From: Streptomyces lavendulae subsp. lavendulae
GTDB lineage: Bacteria > Actinomycetota > Actinomycetes > Streptomycetales > Streptomycetaceae
Length of the DNA stretch: 64,000 nt
Assembly: GCF_002803845.1 (NCBI RefSeq)
Contig: NZ_CP024985.1
Location: 3,100,001 to 3,164,000 of the forward strand
Direction of reading: 5' to 3'
The notes beneath the pieces were generated by a model. The model ran no database searches, was not told where the DNA came from, and saw only the letters and a list, made by a program, of their open reading frames with translations. Of the stretch, positions 1 through 9,200 are shown in pieces. The translations under genes and the position numbers were made by a program. Positions within the stretch are counted from its first letter, which is position 1; the number at the start of each line of letters is the position of its first letter.

Positions 1-292
1 CCAGGCCGTTGAGCAGCACGGCGATCGGGAGCAGGAGGGGATCGGCGTAGGAGGCCCGGAACCGGACGGCGAGGTGCGCGAGCAGGGCGGCGGCGGCGAG
101 GCCCCCGGCGTAGCGGCCGCCGGGGCGGGGGAGGTGGCCGGTGTCCGCGAGGCCGACGTAGAGGTGGCCCAGTACGGAGATCAGGACCGCACCGGCGAGC
201 AGCGTCAACTCGATGCCCCGGCCCTTGGGGGTCCGGGCATCGGGGGGCGGGGGCGGAGCGGGCTCCGTCACCCTCGCCGTCAGAGCGGTCAT
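1..292 (-). CDS. FtsW/RodA/SpoVE-family cell-cycle protein, N-terminal part
   Basis: This is the first 97 codons of a minus-strand gene that runs off the left edge. The translation starts with a Pro-rich cytoplasmic tail, followed by a hydrophobic segment (about residues 30-48), a second one (about 64-78), and a loop reading YADPLLLPIAVLLNGL. That loop is the signature of Streptomyces FtsW/RodA-like proteins, where it precedes GLxMIxRLD. The family are polytopic SEDS peptidoglycan polymerases working with class B penicillin-binding proteins. ATG at 292-290 is chosen; GTG at codon 8 is a possible alternative. The gene diverges from the DUF6325 gene. The C-terminal catalytic part lies outside the window, so which SEDS paralogue this is cannot be decided. 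Confidence 0.78.
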   Translation of the reverse strand, partial: MTALTARVTEPAPPPPPDARTPKGRGIELTLLAGAVLISVLGHLYVGLADTGHLPRPGGRYAGGLAAAALLAHLAVRFRASYADPLLLPIAVLLNGL

Positions 293-389
293 ACGGGGAA
301 ACGTAGCAAGGGTGGGGCTGGTATGTCCGCTTATGTCATAGTGTGCCGAAGAGTCGTCATAAACGGTCAGGAGTAGGGAGCCCCGGCGC

Positions 390-779
390 ATGGGACCTGT
401 GGAATTCATCGTCCTGGCCTTCCCGGAGGAGCAGCTCCGGGTACCGGCCGTCGAGGCCGTGATGGGGCTGCGCAAGACCGGGGTGGTCCGGCTGATCGAC
501 GGCCTCGTCACGACGAAGACGGCCGGGGGCGAGGTGATGGCCGCGGAGTTCGACGAGTTCGTCGAGCTACGGGGCCTCCTGGCGGGCCGCGACGTGGCGC
601 GGCTGATCGGCCCGGAGGACGTACGGGAGGCGGCGGAACTCCTGGACCGGGGCAGCTGCGCGCTGCTCCTGGTGGTCGAGCACGTCTGGGCGCAGGACGC
701 GGCGGTCGCCGTACGGGCGGCGGGCGGACGGATCGTGGGGTCGGTCCGGATCCCGGCGGACCGGGTGGAGGTGGCGTGA
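390..779 (+). CDS. DUF6325 family protein
   Basis: The 129-residue protein starts MGPVEFIVLAFPEEQ and continues with an alternating strand/helix pattern (RLIDGLVTTK, LLLVVEHVWAQ). This is the DUF6325 pattern of small soluble actinobacterial proteins of unknown function, often beside SHOCT-domain proteins. An AGGAGT stretch lies about 16-20 bases upstream of the ATG. There is no signal peptide or membrane segment. It overlaps the next gene at its stop codon, so the two are very likely one transcript. Function is unknown; the Asp/Glu-rich face and the conserved Trp in VVEHVWAQ are the only obvious features. Confidence 0.8.
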   Translation: MGPVEFIVLAFPEEQLRVPAVEAVMGLRKTGVVRLIDGLVTTKTAGGEVMAAEFDEFVELRGLLAGRDVARLIGPEDVREAAELLDRGSCALLLVVEHVWAQDAAVAVRAAGGRIVGSVRIPADRVEVA

Positions 780-1204
780 TGTTCATCCGGCCGGTCGGCG
801 TCACCGTCTCCCCCGCACTCCGCCCACCGGGCCACCCACTGCTCCGCGGCCTCCTCCGCCGCGCGGCGGGCGCGGCGGAGTGGGCGACGGCGGAAGAGGG
901 CGTGGCGGAGGAGAGCGTGGCGGAGGAATTGGAGGAGGCGCTGGAGGAGGGGGTCCGGCGGGAGTACGAGGTGGAGGCGGGGACCGAGGCCGAGCGGGAA
1001 GGGCCCGGCGCGCCGGAGGGGCCCGGCGCGCCGGAAGGCGGGGACGGGGGCGAGCCCCCGACCGAGGCGGAACCCCCGACCCACCCACCCGTGACCGGGC
1101 CCACCCTGGTGGCGGAGCTGACCCAACTCTCCGACCTGGCCCGTCAGGGCCTCCTGACCCCGGAGGAGTTCACCCTGGCGAAGGGGCGGTTGCTGCGGGG
1201 GTGA
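779..1204 (+). CDS. SHOCT domain-containing protein
   Basis: The protein has about 141 residues. The C-terminal 30 (LVAELTQLSDLARQGLLTPE followed by EFTLAKGRLL) form a SHOCT domain, a short C-terminal oligomerisation module. The N-terminal part is a short basic segment, and the middle is a very acidic, Glu/Gly/Pro-rich low-complexity stretch. ATG at 779 overlaps the TGA of the DUF6325 gene (TGATG) and sits about five bases after a GGAGGTGG site; an in-frame GTG at 776 is an alternative start. In related proteins SHOCT mediates self-association or membrane tethering. Here it probably forms a two-gene unit with DUF6325, of unknown role. Confidence 0.75.
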   Translation: MFIRPVGVTVSPALRPPGHPLLRGLLRRAAGAAEWATAEEGVAEESVAEELEEALEEGVRREYEVEAGTEAEREGPGAPEGPGAPEGGDGGEPPTEAEPPTHPPVTGPTLVAELTQLSDLARQGLLTPEEFTLAKGRLLRG

Positions 1205-1219
1205 GGGGTCCCGCCTGGT

Positions 1220-2222
1220 CCGGATCAGGGAGGGTTTGGAGGTTTCCCGTCAGTCTCATCGTCCTTCCGCGTCGGGCCGGGCTGTCAAGGGCGCTCCTTC
1301 GTCGCGTCGCTTCGCGATGGCCTTCGGCCACCCTTGACAGGCCGACCCGCCACGGAATGCCAAAGACTGCCGGGAAACCCCCAAAAGAACGGTCACGGGG
1401 GAAGTGAGGGAGGGGCGGGTGGCGCAGTGATGCGAGACCCGTCTTCGCCCGGTCCCGGATTCCGGCCCCGAATGGGCATCGGTCCGAGGCCCGGGCCGGC
1501 CCAGACCACCCGACAGGACGATCAGGGCGTCCAACGAACCTCACGGGCGCGTCGGATCGCTACGCGCTTCGCCCGGCATAGCGTCCGGCGGCCGTCTGGG
1601 GCTGGACATAAGCCGCCCACGGCCGGGAGTCTCTGTCCCTCACGCGAGCGCGGGCCGTTTGTCCTTTTTGGGGTGCTGGATGGGCCCCGAAGGGGCTCTG
1701 ATGGCGTCTCTCGGACTCTGCGGACGACTTTGTCGTCCGCAGAGTCCGACAGAGCCCTCAGGGGAACAGGAAAGGCCCCAGGCGGCCTTCAGCCGCCCGA
1801 CAAGCGGGCCAATTACTCGCCGTGGGCGGCTTATGTCCAGCCACAGGCGGACGGCAGACGCTATGCCAGGCGAAGCGCGTAGCGATCCGATGCGCGTGGT
1901 GCCCGCCGGACGCTCTCGTCGCCGTGTCGGGCGGTCTGGCCGCCCCCGGCCCGGAATCTGATGGAAGTGGGGCCGCATCTCGGGTCCACCCAGGCGGGAC
2001 GGCATGGGCATCCCTGAGACACCCGCACATCCACTCTTCCTCCCGGCCGTTTCCCTGGGGGCTTCCCGACAGTCTTTGGCATTCCGGGACGGGTCGGCCT
2101 GTCAAGGGTGGCCGAAGGCCATCGCGAAGCGACGCGACCGAAGGGAGCGCCCTTGACAGGCCGGCACGGCACGGAAGGACAGTGGACTGGCGGGACGCCC
2201 CCAGCCCTTCCCTGATCCCGGC
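1220..2222. repeat. Long imperfect inverted repeat, about 1 kb, filling the intergenic region
   Basis: The stretch from the end of the SHOCT gene to the NlpC/P60 gene has no convincing gene. Most of it is one imperfect palindrome: bases about 1220-1710 recur in reverse complement at about 1750-2222. Matching blocks include the GGATCAGGGAGGG ends, a module bounded by TGTCAAGGG (1283-1291) and CCCTTGACA (1331-1339) whose partner is 2098-2160, and a block containing GGATCGCTACGCGCTTCGCC (1554-1573) matched at about 1870-1890. The arms differ by substitutions and small indels but share long identical runs. The centre is a perfect hairpin. Reading frames across it lack codon-position bias. It is probably a dispersed Streptomyces intergenic repeat or decayed element. 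Confidence 0.85.
1711..1749. repeat. Perfect 18-bp hairpin at the centre of the long inverted repeat
   Basis: Bases 1711-1728 pair exactly with 1732-1749 around a TTT loop (1729-1731). It marks the symmetry axis of the larger repeat and could form a cruciform or a transcript hairpin. Confidence 0.9.
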
Positions 2223-2250
2223 CAAGGGTGCGCCGCCGCCCCCCGACCCC

Positions 2251-2310
2251 GCCCAACACCCCCACACCCCCACACCCCCACACCCCCAACACCCCCCACA
2301 CCCCCACCCG
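2251..2310 (+). repeat. CACCCC-type low-complexity tract
   Basis: About 55 bases consist of tandem, slightly irregular CACCCC/ACCCCC units between the long inverted repeat and the NlpC/P60 promoter. The G-rich complement could form a G-quadruplex. It is not coding. Confidence 0.8.
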
Positions 2311-2387
2311 GGTGACCCCGCCGTTCCGCCTCGGGGGTTACGGGGGTGGTACGTGGCAGCATCGGGCGGTGTCACGGAGGTGATTAC

Positions 2388-3521
2388 ATGACAAAACGAC
2401 TGTTGCGGCTGGCCTGCCTGGCCGCCGTGCTCGTCGCTGCCGCCGGGCCGCCGCCCGTCGCGCGGGCCGAGCCCGTCGGGGAGTTGCTGACCCGGCTGCA
2501 GGGGCTGTACCAGCGCGCCGAGGAGGCCAGCGAGGCGTACAACGCCACCGAGGTCGCCCTCAAGGCCGGCCAGGACGAGGAGCGGCGGCTCACCGCCGAG
2601 CTCGGGCGGGCGCGTACCGCGCTCGGTGCCGAGAAGGCCACCGCCGGGCGGCTGGCCCGGGAGCAGTACCAGGGCACCCTCGGGCTCTCCCCGTACCTGC
2701 GGATGCTGCTCTCCGGCGACCCCCAGCAGGCCGTCGACCAGCGCCGGATCGCCGCCCGCCAGGGCGCCCGGCAGGCCGGGGTCGTGGCGCGGCTGGAGCG
2801 CGGCGAGCAGCGGGCCGACGCCCTGGCGGCGGCGGCCCGCAAGGCCCTCGACACCCAGCAGGGTCTCGTCGCCGAGCGCAGGAAGCAGCACGAGGAGGTG
2901 ACGGGCCGGCTGAAGGACGTCGAGCGGCTGCTCGCGGCGCTGACCCCCGAGGAACTGTCGGGGCTGGACCGGCGCGAGGCGGCCGTCACCGCCGGGGCGC
3001 AGCGGGAGCTGGTGGACTCCGGCCGGCTGCCCGCCCGTACGGGGACGCCCACGGCGGCCGGTGGCGCGGCCCTGCGGTACGCGACGGCGCAGATCGGCAA
3101 GCCGTACGTGTGGGGCGCCGAGGGGCCGGGTTCCTTCGACTGCTCCGGGCTGACCTCGAAGGCCTGGGAGCACGCCGGGCGTTCCATCCCCCGGACCAGC
3201 CAGGAGCAGTGGGCGCAGCTCCCCCGGGTGCCGCTGGACCGGCTGCGTCCGGGCGACCTGGTGGTCTACTTCCCGAAGGCGACCCACGTGGCCCTGTACA
3301 TCGGGGACGGGAAGGTGATCCAGGCGCCGCGTCCGGGTGCCACCGTGAAGGTGTCCCCCATCGCCGCGAACCCGTTGCTGGGGGCGGTGCGGCCGGATCC
3401 GGAGGGGGTCCCGCTGGCGGAGTTCACCCCGCCGCCGCTGCCCGAGGGCGCGACGGCGGGGGACGACACGGGCTATTCCGCCGGGACGGGGGACAGCGAC
3501 GAGGACACCTCGGCCAGGTAG
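2388..3521 (+). CDS. Secreted C40 (NlpC/P60) peptidoglycan endopeptidase with coiled-coil N-terminus
   Basis: The 377-residue exported hydrolase probably cuts stem-peptide bonds in peptidoglycan. A signal peptide (MTKRLLRLACLAAVLVAAA...ARA) is followed by a long Glu/Arg/Ala-rich coiled coil (about residues 25-200), as in RipA/CwlO-type enzymes. The C-terminal NlpC/P60 domain (about 220-340) starts at YATAQIGKPYVWGAEGPGS and carries the catalytic Cys in FDCSGL, then the RPGDLVVY and THVALYIGDG motifs with the His. The acidic tail is disordered. ATG 2388 is chosen because GGAGGTGAT, an almost perfect anti-16S match, lies just upstream and the signal peptide starts here. The 3' end overlaps the convergent oxygenase gene by 49 bases. 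Confidence 0.9.
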   Translation: MTKRLLRLACLAAVLVAAAGPPPVARAEPVGELLTRLQGLYQRAEEASEAYNATEVALKAGQDEERRLTAELGRARTALGAEKATAGRLAREQYQGTLGLSPYLRMLLSGDPQQAVDQRRIAARQGARQAGVVARLERGEQRADALAAAARKALDTQQGLVAERRKQHEEVTGRLKDVERLLAALTPEELSGLDRREAAVTAGAQRELVDSGRLPARTGTPTAAGGAALRYATAQIGKPYVWGAEGPGSFDCSGLTSKAWEHAGRSIPRTSQEQWAQLPRVPLDRLRPGDLVVYFPKATHVALYIGDGKVIQAPRPGATVKVSPIAANPLLGAVRPDPEGVPLAEFTPPPLPEGATAGDDTGYSAGTGDSDEDTSAR

Positions 3522-4732
3522 TCGGCCGTGTCCTCGGGCTCGTAGAAGTAGGAGTCGAAGTCGGCCGGGTTGTCGAAGCCGTTGGCGAAACGGTCCGCCA
3601 CCGGCTGGAGCCGCCCGGCCGCGCCGATCAGCTCCAGCACGTGCTCCGGCGGGGCGCCGAGCATGGCGTTGGTCCACTCGGTGACGGGCATGCCGGTGGT
3701 GAACCAGTACTTGTCGAAGGTGGCCTTCATCCAGGCCTCGTCGAACGGCCGGTCGCCGTGCATGAGGATGGAGGAGAGGTACGAGGCCGCGCACTTGGCG
3801 GCCGAGTTCGAGCCCTGGCCGGTGATCGGGTCGTTCGCCACGACCACGTCCGCGACGCCCAGGACCAGGCCGCCGCCCGGCAGCCGGCCGACGGGGTTGC
3901 GGACCACGGGGGCGTAGCGGCCCGCGAGGGTGCCGCCGGCGTCCGTCAGCTCCACCTTGGTGGCGCGGGCGTACTCCCAGGGCGTGTACTTCTCCATGAG
4001 CTCCAGCGTCAGCGCCAGGTGCTCGCCCGGGTCGTTGACGCCCCGGAACACGTCCAGCGGGCCGCCGGGGAGGCCCTCCCAGAAGAGGATGTCGGCGCGG
4101 CCGGAGGTGGTGAGGGTCGGCATGACGAAGAGCTCGCCGACGCCGGGGACCAGGTTGCAGCGGACGGCTTCGGTCTCCGGGTGTTCGGGGCGCGGCCCGA
4201 GTCCGTGGACGTAGCTGACGGCGAGGGCGCGCTGGGGGGCGTCGTAGGGCGAGCGCGTCGCGTTCCGCTCGAACATGGAGACCAGTTCGCCCTTGCCGGC
4301 GGCGACGAGCACCAGGTCGTAGGTGCGGGAGAAGAAGTCCAGGTCGGCGACGGAGGCGCCGTGGATGACCAGCTGGCCGCCGCGCTGGGTGAAGGTGTCG
4401 AGCCAGCCGGCCATCTTCACGCGCTGGTCGACGGACTGGGCGTAGCCCTTGAGGCGGCCGAGCCAGTCGATGGGGCGGGTGGCGTCGGGGGCGGCGACCG
4501 AGACGCCGACGCCCTCGATCCGGGGGGCCTGGCGCTCCCAGAAGTTCAGCTGGAGGTCGCGCTCGTGCTGGAGCGCCGAGTCGAACATGCACTGCGTGGA
4601 CATGACCCGCCCGGTGCGGATCTCGTCCGCCGTCCGATTGGACATGAGGGTGACCTCGTACCCCTTCGCCTGGAGGCCGAGGGCGAGCTGGAGACCGGAC
4701 TGGCCGGCCCCCACGACAAGTATCCTGCGCAT
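3473..4732 (-). CDS. Styrene/indole monooxygenase-family FAD enzyme (StyA-like), last gene of the conservon
   Basis: The 419-residue flavoprotein starts MRRILVVGAGQSGLQLALGL, a GxGxxG dinucleotide fold for FAD, followed by LMSNRTADEIRTGRVMSTQ, typical of the StyA branch of single-component group E monooxygenases. A second FAD motif is seen near GGGLVLGVADVVVANDPITG with the GQGSNSAAK helix. StyA enzymes epoxidise styrene or indole using FADH2 supplied by a separate reductase (StyB), and no reductase gene is present here. It follows CvnD after 31 bases, in the place where other conservons carry a cytochrome P450, so it may be the enzymatic output or a partner of that signalling module. The substrate is unknown. 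Confidence 0.85.
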   Translation of the reverse strand: MRRILVVGAGQSGLQLALGLQAKGYEVTLMSNRTADEIRTGRVMSTQCMFDSALQHERDLQLNFWERQAPRIEGVGVSVAAPDATRPIDWLGRLKGYAQSVDQRVKMAGWLDTFTQRGGQLVIHGASVADLDFFSRTYDLVLVAAGKGELVSMFERNATRSPYDAPQRALAVSYVHGLGPRPEHPETEAVRCNLVPGVGELFVMPTLTTSGRADILFWEGLPGGPLDVFRGVNDPGEHLALTLELMEKYTPWEYARATKVELTDAGGTLAGRYAPVVRNPVGRLPGGGLVLGVADVVVANDPITGQGSNSAAKCAASYLSSILMHGDRPFDEAWMKATFDKYWFTTGMPVTEWTNAMLGAPPEHVLELIGAAGRLQPVADRFANGFDNPADFDSYFYEPEDTADYLAEVSSSLSPVPAE

Positions 4733-4763
4733 CTCACGTTCTCAATCTGCGGGACGGTTCGGG

Positions 4764-5387
4764 CTATTCGGGGGTGGCGTCCAGCGCGTGGCCCACGAGG
4801 GTCAGCAGGGATTCGACGACCGTCGCCCGGCGCCGCGCGTCCATGATCACGACGGGGACCTCCGGCGGGATGGTGAGCGCCTCCCGCACGTCCTCCACGT
4901 CGTAGGCCTGCGAGCCCTCGAAGTGGTTGACGGCGACGGCGTACGGGAGCCCGCAGCTCTCGAAGTAGTCGAGCGCGGGGAAGCAGTCGCGCAGCCTGCG
5001 GGTGTCGGCGAGGACGAGTCCGCCGATGGCCCCGCGGACGAGGTCGTCCCACATGAACCAGAACCGTTCCTGGCCCGGGGTTCCGTACACGTACAGCACG
5101 AGGTCGTCGTCGAGGGTGATGCGGCCGAAGTCCATCGCGACGGTCGTCGTGTGCTTGTCCGGGGTGCCGGTGAGGTCGTCGGTGGGTGCGGCGGCCTGGG
5201 TCATCACCGCCTCGGTGCGCAGCGGGGTGATCTCGGAGACGGAGGAGACGAAGGTGGTCTTGCCGACGCCGAAGCCGCCCGCGACGAGCACCTTGACGGC
5301 GACGGGCGCGCGCGAACGGTCGTACTGCCAGGGCTGGACGGGTTCGTCGTCCAGCAGGGCGGCCGGGTCAGAGACGGCGAAGACCAC
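4764..5387 (-). CDS. cvnD: CvnD-type small GTPase of a conservon
   Basis: The 207-residue GTP-binding protein has P-loop GGFGVGKTT (about residues 37-45), a switch I region with the TTTVAMDFGRI block, switch II YGTPGQERF, and a NHF motif at the NKxD position. This is the MglA/Ras-like ATP/GTP-binding family (CvnD) of actinobacterial conservons, G-protein-like membrane complexes thought to link a sensor kinase-like protein to development and secondary metabolism. The GTG start lies inside the end of cvnC (20-base overlap), implying translational coupling. Order and strand match the canonical cvnA-B-C-D arrangement. Confidence 0.92.
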   Translation of the reverse strand: MVFAVSDPAALLDDEPVQPWQYDRSRAPVAVKVLVAGGFGVGKTTFVSSVSEITPLRTEAVMTQAAAPTDDLTGTPDKHTTTVAMDFGRITLDDDLVLYVYGTPGQERFWFMWDDLVRGAIGGLVLADTRRLRDCFPALDYFESCGLPYAVAVNHFEGSQAYDVEDVREALTIPPEVPVVIMDARRRATVVESLLTLVGHALDATPE

Positions 5388-5751
5388 TGAGCACCCTTTC
5401 CAGCAGCGCGCGTTCGGGCCGGCCGGTGCCGTGCCCGGTGCCGTAGACGCGGACCCGGCCCTGGTCGGCGAGGTCGCTGACGAGGACGCGGACGACGCCG
5501 AGGGGCAGCTTCAGCAGGGCGGCGATCTCGGCGATCGTGCGCATGCGGCGGCACACCTCGACGATGGCCCGCATCTCGGGCATCCGGTCGGGCGTCTTGG
5601 CCGGGCCGGTGTCGAGGGCGGCGACGAAGGTCTCCACCAGCAGGACCTGCGTGAAGCGGGTGCGGCCGCCCGTGAGGGAGTACGGGCGGACGCGGGCGGG
5701 GCGGCGGTCGGCGCCGCGTATCGGCAGCCGGTCGGAGGCCGTACTCCTCAC
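5368..5751 (-). CDS. cvnC: CvnC, DUF742 protein of a conservon
   Basis: The 127-residue DUF742 protein contains the typical RPYSLTGGRT motif (about residues 22-31) and a predicted winged-helix segment (TIAEIAALLKLPLGVVRVLV followed by SDLADQGRVRVY). DUF742 proteins are CvnC subunits, thought to associate with CvnA, CvnB and CvnD at the membrane. The GTG start overlaps the stop of cvnB by four bases and its own end overlaps cvnD. The HTH-like core is seen in the sequence; DNA binding is not established for the family. Confidence 0.92.
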   Translation of the reverse strand: MRSTASDRLPIRGADRRPARVRPYSLTGGRTRFTQVLLVETFVAALDTGPAKTPDRMPEMRAIVEVCRRMRTIAEIAALLKLPLGVVRVLVSDLADQGRVRVYGTGHGTGRPERALLERVLSGLRRL

Positions 5752-6227
5752 GGGGTCTTCTCCATCGACTGGCGCAGCTCACTGCGGACTTCGGGGGTCA
5801 GGACGTGGCCGGCCCGGCCGACGAAGAGGGCCATGTGGTAGGCGATGACGCTCATGTCGCAGTCGGGGGTGGCGTGCACGCCGAGCAGGGAGCCGTCGCT
5901 GATGGCCATGACGAAGACGGAGCCGTTCTCCATCGCCACCATGGTCTGCTTGACCGCGCCGAACTCCATGAGGGCGGCGGCGCCGGTGGTGAGGCTGCCG
6001 AGTCCGGAGACGATGGTGGCGAGGTCGGCCGAGGCCCCGCGGGGGCCCTTGGGGCGCCCCTCCTGCGGGGTGTCCGAGGCCCCCGGTTCGGAGGAGAGCA
6101 GCAGGAGACCGTCCGAGGAGACGACGGCCACGGAGTTGACTCCGGGCACCTCCTCGACCAGGTCGGTCAGCAGCCACTGCAGGTTGCGGGCCTGGGTGCT
6201 CAGTCCGTACGTACTGGGCGCGGTCAT
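5748..6227 (-). CDS. cvnB: CvnB, roadblock/LC7 domain protein of a conservon
   Basis: The 159-residue protein has a roadblock/LC7 fold: the WLLTDLVEEVPGVNSVAVVS strand-helix, SSDGLLL, and a central helix with LMEFGAVKQTMVAMENGSVF. Roadblock proteins regulate or activate small GTPases, and in conservons CvnB pairs with the GTPase CvnD. The ATG at 6227 overlaps the TGA of cvnA (ATGA), so it is translationally coupled. There is no membrane segment. An insertion rich in Pro/Gly/Ser (about residues 48-66, SEPGASDTPQEGRPKGPRG) between strands is longer than in many homologues. Confidence 0.92.
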   Translation of the reverse strand: MTAPSTYGLSTQARNLQWLLTDLVEEVPGVNSVAVVSSDGLLLLSSEPGASDTPQEGRPKGPRGASADLATIVSGLGSLTTGAAALMEFGAVKQTMVAMENGSVFVMAISDGSLLGVHATPDCDMSVIAYHMALFVGRAGHVLTPEVRSELRQSMEKTP

Positions 6228-9200
6228 GTGCGGGCCTCCTGTGCGGTGTCCCCCTGGTCGGTGTGTCCCTGCCCCCGCCCGCGGTCCTGCGCGAGCTCGG
6301 CGGCGGCCACGCGGCGCCCGTCCTGGGCGCCCTGGTAGAACCCGCCGAGGCGACGGCGCAGTTCTTCGGCGTCCACCCGGCGCGGCTCGGGGCGGGCCGC
6401 GGCGGGGCGTCCGGCGGCGGGGCCGGGGACGGAACGCGGGGTGCGCTTGGGGAGGCCCTTGTCGGTGACGGCCTCGGAGAGGGGTGCGGCGACGGGTCCG
6501 GGGATGGCCCCGGAGCCGGCGTCGGGTGCGTGGCCGGGGTGGCTGCCCTGGCGCGGTACGAAGCCGTCCCCGGCGTCCTCGACGCGCCGGTGGGCGGTCG
6601 TGTCGGCGTCGGCCTGGGGGACGACGCGTGCCAGCAGTTCCCCGGCCGGGGTCTCCGGCTCGGCGGACGCCGTGAAGACCTGGTCGGCCGGGGGCGGCGG
6701 GGCATCCTCGAAGGCCTCGGCCAGCGGGACGACCCGGGCGGGGGCCTCTCCCTCCGGGGCCTCCGCCTCAGCGGGCTCCGCCGGGGACTCGGACGCGGAG
6801 GCGCCCGCCCCCTGGGGCTCGGACTCCAGGGACTCGGATACGAGGGCGTCGAAGAGCGGGGCGTCGCAGGCCCGGGGCTCGGCACCCTGGGACCCGGACA
6901 CCGGAGCGTCGGGCACCGGCGACTCGGAGCCCAGGGGCTCGGACCGCGGAGCGTCGGACCCCAGGGACTCGGGCTCCGGGGACTCCGACCCAAGAGACTC
7001 CGACACCAGCGCATCGAACAGCGGAGCGTCGGACGCCGGGGACTCGGACGTCTGGGCGTCGGTCGCCTGGGCATCCGCCCCTTGGGCGTCAGAACCCTGG
7101 CCATCGTCGGTCGCCTGGGCGTCGGCCCCCTGCGCGTCGGCCTCGAAGGCCTCCGCCAAGGTGACCACCCGGGCCGGAGCTTCCGGTTCCGTGGGCTCGG
7201 GGAGCGGGGCGGAGCCCGTGAGGAGGCCCTCCGACAGGGGGCCGTCCGGCAGGGCCTCCGCGAGGGCGTCGTCCGTTTCCGCGCCGGCCGTCGTGGCCTC
7301 CGGGCGGAGCCTCGGCGACAGGGTGTTCTCGTTGGCCTCGGCGACCACCCCGGGCAGCTGGAGCGCGGGAGCGCCCGGCGAGGCCAGGGTGTGCACCGGG
7401 GAGGCGGGCGGGCCCGCCGGGAGCAGGTGGGCGGGGATGACGACCAGCGCCTCCGTGCCGCCGTGCCGCGGGGCCCGCAGCTCGGCCGTCACGCCGTGGC
7501 GCGCCGCGAGCCGCCCGGCGACGTACAGGCCGAGGCCCAGGCCGTGTTCGGCCTCGGGCTCCTCGTCGTAGGCGTCGGGGGTGGACAGGCGCAGGTTCAG
7601 CGCGTCGAGCCGGTCGCCGGTGACGCCGATGCCCTCGTCGACGACGGTCAGGACCACGTCGCCGGAGTCCTGGATCAGCGCGGACACCTTCACCTTGGCC
7701 TCGGGCGGCGAGAAGGTGGTGGCGTTCTCCAGGAGTTCGGCCAGGACGTGCGAGATGTCGTCGGCGGCGTGCCCGGCGACCTGCGGTGCGACGGGCAGGA
7801 CGGCCAGGTCGACCCGCTCGTAGCGCTCGATCTCGCTGACGGCGGCCCGCATGACGTCGACCAGCGGCACCGGCAGGCTCTGCCCGTGGCCGTGTTCCTG
7901 TCCGGCGAGGACCAGGAGGTTCTCGTTGTGGCGGCGCATCACGGTCGCCAGGTGGTCCAGCTTGAAGAGGGTGGCGAGCCGGTCCGGGTCGCCCTCCTTG
8001 GACTCCAGGTCCTCGATGACCGCGAGTTGGCGCTCGACCAGGCCCAGGGTCCGCAGCGAGAGGGAGACCGAGGTGGTCGACATGACCCGGCGGTGTTCCT
8101 CCAGCCCGGCCCGCAGTTCCTTGAGTTCCGCCTCCAGCGCCTCGCGGCCCGAGGAGAGGGCCTCGTTGCGGCCGATGAGGCGGCGCCGGTCGGCGTCGAG
8201 GCCGGCGATCTTCGTGTGCAGGGCGACCGTCTGGTCCCGTACGGCGTTGAGGTGGCGCACGACCTCGGCGAACTCGTCGTTGCGGCCGGTGAAGCGCACC
8301 GGCTCGACGGAGCCCTCCGGGGTGGCCAGCCGCTCCGCGCCGCGGCGCAGCACGGACAACGGGCGGGTCAGGGAGCGGGCGATCGCGGTGGAGAAGCCGA
8401 TGACGAAGAGGAAGAGCACGCCGAGCCCGGCGACCATCAGTTCGAGCCGGGTCACGTCGTCGTCGCGCAGGGTGGCGAGGGCGGTGGCCCGCTGGCCGGC
8501 GAGGGTGGACTCCACCGACCGCATCCGGTCGATCCGTGCGGTGAGCGCGGTTCCGACGGCGCCGGCGTCGACCTTGCGGTCGGCCGGGGTGAGCGTGGGC
8601 CGGTCGGTGAGCCGCTTGAGGTGGTCCTCGGCGGTCTTGACCTCGGGGCCGGTGACGGTGACCGCGAGGGTCTCCCGTACGTCGGGGCGCGCGGCGCGGT
8701 TGAAGTCGTCCAGCGCGGCCTGTTCCCGGACCCGGGACCGCTGGGCGGCGGAGGTGAGTTCGTCGGCGACGGCGGAGCCCGGAGGCTGCTCGCCCCGGGG
8801 GACGGCCAGCGCGGCGAGCAGCAGTCCGCGGGTGGCGGAGGCCTGGTCGACGGCCTGGCCCAGCGGGGCCGTGGGCCGGGTGAAGGCGAGGGCGGCCTCG
8901 GCGCGCGGCGGGGTGAGTTCGGCGAGCCGGTCGCCGGGCGCGAGGAGTTCGGTGATGACGCCCGCGTAGGCCTGCTGGGCGGCGAGGGCGGTGCCCTTGC
9001 CGTCGAGGGCCTCGGTGCGGACTCCCTTGATCCGGCCGAGGGCGCGGGCGAGTTCCCCGTCGGCCTCGGGGCGGATCTCGGCGATCTGCCGGTCGGTGCG
9101 CGCCGTCCGCTCGTCGACGGGGGCCTTGCCGTTGCCGGGCCTGCCCTTCGCCGCGTACTCGACGACGGCGTCGCGCTCGTCGCCGAGGAGGTGGACGAGG

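Noticed and set aside
1220..2222. Insertion sequence with terminal inverted repeats
   Set aside because: No transposase frame, and the inverted repeat covers the whole element rather than only its ends; a long palindrome or dispersed repeat fits better.
2251..2310. CACCCC repeats as a possible CRISPR or VNTR array
   Set aside because: The units are only about six bases, without spacers or cas genes; simple low-complexity sequence.
1758..4592. A 944-codon minus-strand open frame over the inverted repeat and the NlpC/P60 gene
   Set aside because: Arg/Pro/Gly-rich shadow composition; the coding strands here are the secreted hydrolase and the StyA-like gene.
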